Shown here: positions 55,544-64,000 of the stretch, piece by piece
Numbering within the stretch: the stretch's first letter is position 1
Layout of the letters: the number at the start of each line of letters is the position of its first letter
Source of the DNA: Antennarius striatus
Taxonomy: Eukaryota; Chordata; Actinopteri; Lophiiformes; Antennariidae
Reading direction: 5' to 3'
Length of the DNA: 64,000 nt
Assembly (NCBI RefSeq): GCF_040054535.1
Contig: NC_090785.1
Coordinates: 18,165,001 to 18,229,000, forward strand
Notes under the pieces: generated by a model
Database searches by the model: none
The model's input: the letters and a program-made list of their open reading frames with translations, nothing else
What the model was told of the DNA's origin: nothing
Program-made: the position numbers and the translations under genes

Positions 55544-58500
55544 CTCACACCTGCGGACAATTTGGAGTGATCATTTCATAGAAATATTTTCCTGAAATAG
55601 GCATGACACAGGTAAATGCTTTCCGCAGTTAGCAGTATATTGTGGACATGGTTCATGAAGATGGGCATTCCACCAACTGGTCATGTTTAGAATCTTGATT
55701 CAGTATTTAAGTCTCAAACATTCTCAAGCAAAGACAGGGAGAGGTTCTCTACTTTGTGACATTCAGATTTTACAAATTTTTGCACATTGTCCCAACTTCT
55801 TTTTTTTGGTGTTAAATCTAGGTTGTTAGATATAAACGACTGCCTGTAAACCTCATCCACCGGGACACTAACACATTTCTTGAAACTCTGTAGTAATATA
55901 ATCCTACATTTATACATGGGTTAAGTTATAATCCTGTCTTCTTCACAGTAGGTTTCTATCATTATGTGAAAACACACATTGCATTTTTCAAACAATTATT
56001 TGCATGTCAAAGATAATGTTGAGTGAATACAGGGTTTGCTGTTATAGTTGGACTTCAGTGTCAAATCTAAGTGTCATTGTGGTGCATGATGACTTGCAAT
56101 GACACAAACCCCCAAAAAATACAACAGAAATATCCAGTTCATCTCGAGAGCTGTGAGCAGTTGAGCCAAAAATGCCCTCGCACTATTCCTGTGAGCCAAG
56201 AATAGTCATGCCTGAGAGAAGTGCGAGCTGTATTTTGAAATAAGTGCTAAATTTTCTGCCTACAACTGCAAATTGGGTTAAAAGACAGAACCGGCAAATG
56301 GTGAAAACATGGTGCATTGTCACATTTGGATGATTCGTCACACTGATTGTATTTTGGGAGTGGAGCCAGATGGGAATTGTATCTATGTCATATGTCCTTT
56401 GCATGACAGCTTGTTGAGTGAAACACGAAGATTGTGGGCAGAAAGAGTCGTGCTGTTGTTAATAATGGTGAGAAATTTATGCAGAGAGAGAATGATTCTT
56501 CAGGAAAAAGTGGAGTTGGTTCTCCATACTGTGTCTGGCAGCACTGAGATGGTGTGGGGGCAGCTAACTGAAGTTGTAAGGAGTAGCAGAATATTCCTCC
56601 TGTCAGTGTCAGAGGACAGAAGAAAAGGCAGCACTCACGCTAAAGCAGTGGTTAGAAGAAAAACGCTGACAGATCAGAGCCAGACCTCAACCCTGGAGGA
56701 TCCCGCTGCTCAAAGATCCACGATGTGGACAGAATCATCCTTCAGTGATGTATGATTAGTGCGACCAGCAGGTAGGAGGACGACCATCAGAGTGTACACT
56801 CAGCTTTCTGTGGGTCAGTGAGGGCTGCACAGAGCATGTGTTGGTGGACGGCGTCAAAGAGGAGTGACAAGCAGAAGAATCTCTGGAGGAGAAACAACAC
56901 TTTAGTCATTTTGAAGCCCGGTTCAGCTGATAATGGTACAATGCAGAAAAGCAGCAATCATTTATATACATAACATATACTCTATATAATATTTATATAC
57001 AGAACTAACTAGGTTTTGAATTATTATTTAACATAAATACAAATAAACACAATTTTTATGTTATTATTTAATTATATTTGTTGTTTATGTTTACACTGCA
57101 TGTTTACACTTTTACACCAATCCTGCTTTGCGTGCTTTCAATTGCCCCTATGGGACTAATAAACTTTTATGAATTTGAATTTGAATACATATGCGCACGC
57201 ACACACACATACACACACACACGCACGCACACACACACACACATATATTTACAAAGTTTATAAAAACTTTTAACTAGAAAATGATGGGATTTTACTTTGT
57301 AAAGTGTGAATTCCTGATTCTGTAATCATTGCCAATAACAATCTATCAGTTTTTGGACGGTTCCTGAGCGAGTGTGTCAGGACGCAGCTCGCTGTCACAA
57401 CACAGAGCAGGTTAGTTTTGATGTGGAGGAGGGACGAGGGGATAATCTGAGCTTCATTCAGTTGGACTTGCAGGGAAACAGATGTTCCATCGTAATCCAA
57501 GGATTTGGAGAAGGATGCAGAGATGATGAAGAGAAAAGGCATGAAGGCAGGAGAAAGGCCGTAATCTTCATTTCTGTCAATGGTTAAAAAAAAAAAACTT
57601 TAAAAAAAAAAAGCATGGAGATGGAAATCAAAAATGGAGGGACTTCTAAAAAAAAGGTCCTGACTTAGAGGTGCAGGCAGGGAGAGTTTATGTTGGAACA
57701 GAGATGTGCGGTACAGTATATGTAGGAGAGAAAGTCACCTTGTCTGCTGTCCAAGTGGTCCATTTTGATTTGCTGTCTTGGCGACAGAATCTAGGTTCAT
57801 TTATAAGACACGCAGACAGACCTGTTAATCACATTTTAGGGGGCAGAGCAGTTTCAGTAGATTTCACCAAAGCACCTTGACAACGCCATTTTTGAATTTC
57901 TAATGTATTTACAAACCTTTATGACAAACCAAGGGCTGATTAGTAATTAATTGAACTATAAATTTTTGAGGGTATACAACTGAGAGCACACTGTAATGAA
58001 TTCCTAAAATACCCCTTCTGTGTCTAACATTGGTGCATGGCAAAAACACATGAGATCATAGCCTCCGAGGCCTTACATTCTCTGTATATAGAAAAACAGC
58101 TCAGTGGCATTTAGAAGTGTAACATTCTCAGCTTTAACTGTAATCTGTGATTAAATGATCCAACCAGAGCTTTTGTGGTGCACCAGTTGGTGGCAGTAGG
58201 AACTAACTGCTTTTCTTTTTACTACCCACTATCACTGCATTGCACCCAGTTAACGACTGACACCGCCAACTAACCTAAATCACCATCTCTCTCTGTGGCA
58301 AGGCCATTAATTTACACACATTTTCCTAAGAACGTTCTAGAAGCCTCCTACGTTTACAGAACTGATGTTATTGAGGTCTTTTTTCACAGACACAGCTTAT
58401 TGTCTACATATTATTTATTAAAATGCCAAGCAGTGCGCAGTTATGCTGGAAACCTTTCCCCGGGGTCGTCCCACTGTAATGGTTCCAGTTTTCTTGCTCT

Positions 58501-61500
58501 TTGTAATCATGACAGGGTGAGAAAAGGAGCCGGTGCTTTTCCCGGTCTCGTATTCACACGAGGCCAGTAGAGCCTCGATCTCTGACTGGCACAGCAGTCG
58601 CTGGACACGACTACGGCGGTGGACACGGGTGATAAATTCTCCAAGTTATAAATGTAGCAGCACCTAGCAATGCATTGTGGGTGTTTAACAGGCTGTGTTT
58701 TTATAGTGATACACTTTCAGGTTTGTCTGGTGAGACCTGAGACATCTATGGGGGTTTTCTAATTAATGGCTGGAAGTCATCAACTAAAGGTTTGTGAAAT
58801 AGGAGGCATTAAAATCTGATTCTCTCCAGGCTGGAGGACTAAACGCCACAGCCCCTTCCTGTCCTTTGGCACCTGCACCAGCTTTGATCACTGTGATGAA
58901 GAGGAGCTGTATACCCCACTGATTCTACATTTGACAGTTAAATAGTGGCACATTTTAAGCTTAAACACACACTGCTGGCAAACAGTTTGTAGGTGACTCC
59001 CTGATTCTTCAGGGATTTGTTTTTGGCATCTGGACGGGTTTTGTATTTAGATTTTTACAGTAGAATTATTTCTGTTTATTATATCATCACAGCAAAAAGA
59101 CTCGTTTACATGTGGTCCACTGGTTTTACTGGTCAGACTATGGACCAAGGACCACAGTGAGATTGAATAGAAACAAAGGAGAGGATTGCTTTTGAAGAAG
59201 AACCATTCATCTCTTTGTGAAACAAGCGTCTGATCTGGCATAGGCAAAGCAGTCACAGGGAAGGAAGTGGTAAATAACTGAGCTCAGGATTAACACCAAC
59301 AAAATGAGGCAGGAAATTCAACCTTTGATTTCCCTGTTGGAACAATATATGTGAATCAAATGACGAATGTGAAGGTCTTCTGACCCTAGGTATGTTTGGG
59401 AGTTTTTCGTTATTGAGGAAAACTTTGTTCACACATTTTAAGACGTAAAAAAAAAATTAATAAAGCTTCCCAAATATATTGAAAATGTGCCTTTGGATAG
59501 AAGAGAGTGACAGTACTCGATGTTATTTGGGTGTGTGTTAGTGGTATTTTATTGTTGTTTGGTTGCTGTTTTTATGTGATGTAGTCACATACAGTGGTTG
59601 ACATGAACAGCGACCCAGATTTGAAGTGAAATCAGGATTATAAGTGCAAATACAGCACCAGTAAAGCAGATCAGATAATTTCTTAAGCTGTAGATTCCAA
59701 GATGACTTTGAAATTCTCCTGCTTAATTCCCTTGACAGGTTCTTTCAAGACCAAAGCCTTCATATATTAAAGGCTGGTCAACTCTGATTTTAGCCCGGGT
59801 TTCTGAATGCCTAGCAGGATCTCAGGCTGTGTAACGGGCAGCTCATGGGGTTTAAATAGCACCATTTCATCTGAGCCTCTGCAATCTCATGTGTCCTCCG
59901 GTGCATAAAGACGAGGTCTTTGTATTTCCCTCTTGACAATGCACCGGGCTTCCTCCTGACTTCCAAAATAGGATGTGTTTTCCTTGTCAGTCAAATGGAG
60001 GCCAGTGGTGGGGTTTTTTTTTTCCATATTCCATGATGAAATCAGTAGAAACTGTACATCATAAATACCATCAACCTACCTGATTCTGTTTCAGTTTGTG
60101 GCGCTGATATCGTTCTTTGAATGTGATTCAGCTACCAATGCTTCATCAGCCAAGTGGAGGGTGCTGGTTAGCCTTTCTTTAATGTTTTTGACGTGTTAAC
60201 GTTTTTGCTTAACACTGCACACAAAAATTAAGCCGGATGACGACATGATAATGATGAAACTATAAGGTTGCACAACACCATTAAAAGACAGTTATCGTTC
60301 AAGGGACAATGACAAAAACATGTCTCCTCCCTAGGCTCTTACCACTGGCAGTATCCCAGGCTTCATTGATGTGGTAATGAACCTGAATTCCCCTGCAATG
60401 CTGGAAGACAACCTCATTTGGCAGGCCAAAACGGCAGGGAGGAGGATAATCTTCTATGGAGATGACACCTGGGTACGCCTCTTCCCCAAACACTTCATGG
60501 AATACGACGGCACCACCTCCTTCTTTGTGTCGGACTACACTGAGGTACGTAAGAGGCAAACAGGAATGGGTTGTTGGAAAATGATCAATGAGACATTTAC
60601 GTGTTCAACATCCATAAATAATTAATGGACCTGTTGTCTGATATTCATAGAAAACTATTCATAGACATTCTGGAAGAAATTTTATTTGATAGTGTTCAGA
60701 AATTGACCTTAATGGAGCACATATATTTCCACCAAGGCCAATCTGACCAACACACATCTTTTTGTTTTACGTGGCCGATGCCCCATTCCTTTACAGAGTT
60801 TTATGAGAATTGATTTTTTTGCACACTGGTGACACAGTAGACATTTTCAACACAGAAGGAAACTCACAAGGGTATTAATGAGCCCATAGGAGGACCTGCT
60901 CTTGTGTTCATTTTCACCACTGTTGGGGACAATTTACTGTTGTTCACGTCTTCAGAGTTTGCAATCAAAGGGAAGGAAGATTCACATTTTTCAGAACTAA
61001 AGTGAAATCTACACTGCCTGGCCAAAAAAAATGTCACCGTCAAAAAAGTCACGCCCTCTCATATTTTGTTGGACTGCATTTAGCTTTGATTGCAGCGTGC
61101 ATTAACTATGATATTGTTTTGATGAGTTAATGCAATATCACAAGAGTTATTTCCATCCAGTGATGCAATATTTGTTTCATATTTTTCATCAAGATATTTG
61201 TCAGCACTGAAACTCCCATCAAACTGCTGTCCCTAGTTTTCTTTTAAAAGCTCAATTTCAGATTGTTGGTCCACAAATGTAAAAAATTATAGATTGTTAT
61301 CAACTGGTATATTTTCCTCTTATTTTAAATATTTCACTCTCTACTAGCTTTTGAAGAGGCCTTACCTATCCTATCTCTTCTCACTGGAGTGATTTTACAC
61401 TCAAGTTGCCATTTTTAGCCAAAGATTTAGAGAAAATTGTCTCCATTCAACTAATTTTTTTTTTTAATCAATGAGAACAAAATCTTGAAAACGTTAGTCT

Positions 61501-62930
61501 GGTTTCTGCTCTCATCACAACACTGAGAATGCTCCCAATCAAGGTCAACAGGGATTTACTGTTCACAGCCAACAGCAACCAATAATCTATTTAAAATCTC
61601 TTTGACCTCAGATACAGTGGACTATGATGTTTCTCTCAGCTGTCAGTGAGTTGAGTTGGTTTATCTTCTATTTTTCAAAGTCAGACTTTGTCTTCTATTC
61701 CATCCATGCCTCCCACATAATGGCCTGCTTCAATGAAAAAAAGTAGATGCCTAAAAACTTCCTGTGACAAAACTTTTCTAAATCAGAGGTAATTCTTTCA
61801 ACCCCTTTTTGGCTCCAGCTTTAGAAAAAATTTTCATCGCTCCAGCAGTCGTGTCCAGTAATGTTCAGAAAGAGGCTCGAGTCCTATTTTTATCTTTGAC
61901 TCAGGTTTGTCCTTTGACACTAAAGTCTCTGAAGGATTCTTGTCATCTGCAGGTTTCGAAAAGGTTGTCCACACTTTCATGTCGTCCACACTAAATTATT
62001 GCAGTGCACATTCAAAGAGTGTCACTGATCTAAAACACTTTTTCCAGGCTTTTAAAGTGTACAAAGCAAAGTCCGATCCTTGCTGCCCTTCACTGTGTGA
62101 TTTAGGAATCATTTTAAGATTTCAATTTGAGTGTTCAGAATCTTATTTCCTTAACATTCAAAAACAATCTGCTATTATTGAAAATATTACAGGGAAACAA
62201 ATCCTTTATTCAGCTCTGAGACAAAACATAAGTTGTTCTTTTTTGTGGAAATCTGACCAATATTGTTTCCATTTCACTGTTTATTAGCAAAAAAATCAAT
62301 TGTAATTCTTTCATTTTCACGAAGAAATTTAAATTTAATTTGAAATTTGATCCCATGCCAATGCCCAGCATTATACAGCCCCTTCTGCAATAGCGCTCCA
62401 GCAGTGATATACTGTGTATGTATTTTTGCCTGTGCATTATGCTCTTCATGTGTGTCGGAAAATTATTCAGTCAATAAATCCACTGTGGGACTGTGTGCAA
62501 GCTGTTCTTCTCTCTGCTAGAATATTGGTCCTGCAGCTTTTTGAATTCTGAACTTGTGATGGTTTAGAATCTTTGCCTGATCATCAGGCAATCAACAAAC
62601 TCTGTTGTGGCTTTGAGTCAAACCCGGCTCAGATTTGTTCATAGGGATGTTTTTGAATGATGTAAGGCTAAAATGCTTAAATGCTTACATTGGAGGCCCT
62701 GCAGCTCAGTGATCATCATAAATGCACGTTTCTCCATGTAGGTCGACAACAATGTGACCCGTCACTTGGATAGCACCCTGAAGAGAGATGACTGGGATAT
62801 TTTAATCCTCCACTACCTCGGTCTGGACCATATAGGTCACATCAGTGGACCTCACAGTTCTCTCATTCAGCCCAAACTTCTGGAGATGGATGACATCCTG
62901 AAGAAAATTCACAATGCCCTCGATTCTAAG
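53477..62930 (+). CDS. pigg: GPI ethanolamine phosphate transferase 2 (PIGG), exons 1-4, 3' partial
   Basis: PIGG transfers ethanolamine phosphate to the second mannose of the GPI-anchor precursor in the ER membrane. Exons 53477-53630, 53746-53951, 60335-60544 and 62742-62930 join in frame to 253 codons, about the first quarter of the roughly 980-residue family protein. The N-terminus (ICEVIGVAVFLRGFFP) is the first membrane segment. The luminal alkaline-phosphatase-fold domain shows metal-binding Asp74 (VDALRED), the PPTVTMPRIK segment with the probable Thr nucleophile (Thr115, or Thr113), FYGDDTW, and the second metal site LGLDHIGHISGPHS (Asp219, His223). An in-frame TGA two codons upstream (53471-53473) fixes the start. 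The remaining exons lie beyond the right edge. Confidence 0.97.
53746..53951 (+). CDS. pigg: pigg exon 2 (metal site and nucleophile)
   Basis: 206 bases, containing RVVIMLVDALREDFVFGPNG, MPYTRHVVEKG and ARPPTVTMPRIK. Acceptor tacttacag, donor gtaaat. Intron 1 is only 115 bases. Confidence 0.97.
54420..54760. repeat. Probable interspersed repeat with internal hairpin
   Basis: Contains ACAAAAAGCACATTACTCGG and ACTAGGTCAAGGTCAAATGT followed by the imperfect hairpin at 54641-54678 and a third GCTTTGATC copy. I recognise the text as repetitive in fish but cannot name the class. Confidence 0.4.
54641..54678. repeat. 17-bp hairpin with one mismatch
   Basis: CTGTCACCGATCAAAGC (54641-54657), loop TACT, then a near-complement (54662-54678), inside the repeat at 54420-54760. 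Confidence 0.8.
55325..55575. repeat. Interspersed repeat fragment with (AC)n core
   Basis: CATTCATTCATT, then GAGCATACCCCAGCGGGG, a (AC)n tract at 55487-55550 and CACACCTGCGGACAATTTGG, in the order seen in a widespread degenerate teleost repeat. It lies in pigg intron 2. Confidence 0.5.
57194..57244. repeat. (AC)n microsatellite in pigg intron 2
   Basis: Interrupted AC repeats with CG dinucleotides. Confidence 0.9.
60335..60544 (+). CDS. pigg: pigg exon 3
   Basis: 210 bases (70 codons), ALTTGSIPGFIDVVMNLNSP, AGRRIIFYGDDTWVRLFPKH and TTSFFVSDYTE. Acceptor ctccctag, donor gtacgt. Lies 6.4 kb from exon 2. Confidence 0.97.
61580..62050 (+). pseudogene. Decayed LINE reverse-transcriptase fragment in pigg intron 3
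   Basis: Short in-frame pieces in order: TVDYDVSLSAVSELSWFI (near 61616, resembling AFDTVDH-type RT text), then VVHTFMSSTLNYCSAHSKS (near 61960, resembling HAFISSRLDYCN). Frames shift between pieces. Resembles L2/CR1-group LINEs common in fish. Confidence 0.5.
62742..62930 (+). CDS. pigg: pigg exon 4 (second metal site)
   Basis: 189 bases (63 codons), VDNNVTRHLDSTLKRDDWDI, LILHYLGLDHIGHISGPHSS and the IHNALDSK end. Acceptor ccatgtag, donor gtgatt. Confidence 0.97.
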
Positions 62931-64000
62931 GTGATTTTTTTTTCCATGCTTACCTCTAAAATGATGACATGTTGCATGTAATGTTAAAGAGTCTGCCATC
63001 ACAAGATCTGGACACAAGCAGCAGGTTCATAGGCCTCATGGGAAATATTTCTTGAATTATGATCAATTTAATAATGGCTCAGAAGTGATTCCAAATTTTT
63101 GCAGTAGGTAGTCCTGCTCAATGAGTCATTATGAGGATCAGATTATTATTGGAGCAATGCTTTTCTGTGAAATCCCATAATGTGGACACTGAGCATCTTT
63201 GGTGCTTAAATTACAGAATATAACATCATTAAAGGTCACTTAAAAGAACCAACAACAGGGTTTCAATTTATTTTATGTATGTATTTGAAGTTTTTGTCTT
63301 CAATTCAAGTTAATTTGACCAATTTCCTCTTTGTGATTTGCTGCTGCTTCAGTTGATTATTGCTTGCGAGCATTTTCCTTCCATATGATTTTATTGTTTT
63401 ATGATTTTACAGACATATGTCTCATTATTTATCAAATAATGAACTATGTAAATTTCAGATAATGAAAAACGGTTAATATATTCATGCAATGTTATCAAAA
63501 ACATTTAGTGCCATCAGTTTACGAATGGTTCATTAATTATTCACATAATTTAAATTGTTTCCAGCAGTTATTATGTTATCCTTTGTAACAACCCCACAGA
63601 TTTAATAAACTGTTAAGCCTTTCTGTTATCTATATTTTTGTGTTTGATCAGTGTGCAGGTCTTGTCGCCTTGTTTTCTTTTTTGCAGTCTGACAGCAAAG
63701 CAAGAATATTTTCTTTACCGTGTATGTGTCGCTTGTGTATCTGTGTGGCTTGTATTTAGCTTGTCAAATCGTGTCAACACAAACTTGCAAATCCTATTGT
63801 TCTATTGCCTTGTTTAAAAGGCAGTCATTGAACAGAATCCTTGTAAGGTTCCTTCTGGCAGGAGACACAGCGTAGGGTATTTCTCTGTTTGTCCAGGTGA
63901 CGTTTCAAAACATCCTTTTAATTATTTTTTCTGTTTTGTTAAATGTCTCCAGGCTCACGGTCAGTGCATGCTTTTAACATTAGAGGGCATTGACTGCACA
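62931..64000. other. pigg intron 4 (continues past the window)
   Basis: I searched for the next expected coding segment (a LLVLCGDHGM-type motif) and did not find it. AT-rich DNA with no recognisable element. Confidence 0.6.

Larger units (their letters stand above)
53952..60334 (+). other. pigg intron 2
   Basis: 6.4-kb intron with the repeats at 54420-54760 and 55325-55575, an AC tract at 57194 and an unexplained 148-codon open frame at 56309-56755. No other coding exon is recognised. Confidence 0.7.

Noticed and set aside
58188..58215. Possible further CTCF-like motif
   Set aside because: CCAGTTGGTGGCAG has two mismatches, including one in the core, which is too weak to list.

Overview
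This is a nuclear genomic window from a ray-finned fish, probably a percomorph-type teleost. It holds spliced vertebrate genes with GT-AG introns, AT-rich intergenic DNA, long microsatellites and many teleost-type repeats: an APE-type (RTE-like) LINE, Tc1/mariner transposons, and hAT-like and pogo-like MITEs. The species assignment is inference. The gene identities rest on protein similarity that I recognise by eye.

Layout, left to right. (1) 1-9242 is upstream or intronic DNA of a GABA-A receptor alpha-2 gene; its first coding exons are not visible here. (2) 9243-31191, plus strand: seven coding exons of gabra2, covering the extracellular domain from the fourth exon through the stop codon. 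All seven have the family's usual exon sizes (68, 221, 83, 144, 153, 203 bases and a terminal exon). (3) 31192-39312: gabra2 3' UTR and intergenic DNA, with a 3.6-kb minus-strand LINE that was itself invaded by a Tc1-type MITE and by the tail of another LINE. (4) 39313-40009: an intronless, intact, poly(A)-tailed copy of the RNA polymerase II subunit gene polr2d on the minus strand, a processed retrocopy with a candidate target-site duplication. (5) 41208-52095, plus strand: a complete 17-exon guf1 gene (mitochondrial LepA/EF4-type GTPase, 675 codons). (6) 53477-62930, plus strand: the first four coding exons of pigg (GPI ethanolamine-phosphate transferase 2). The gene runs off the right edge.

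The three host genes act in different places: synaptic chloride channel, mitochondrial translation and ER GPI-anchor synthesis. Nothing suggests they form a pathway. guf1 and pigg are tandem, about 1.4 kb apart. The polr2d retrocopy and guf1 are divergent, with about 1.2 kb between their start codons.

The most interesting objects are the polr2d retrocopy, which has an open frame, a good start context and several substitutions at positions I expect to be conserved, and the pair of nearly identical LINE copies in opposite orientation that bracket the channel-forming half of gabra2. I found no evidence of a novel multi-gene system, CRISPR array, tRNA or rRNA. The rest is repeats, perfect hairpins and candidate regulatory motifs, reported with limited confidence.
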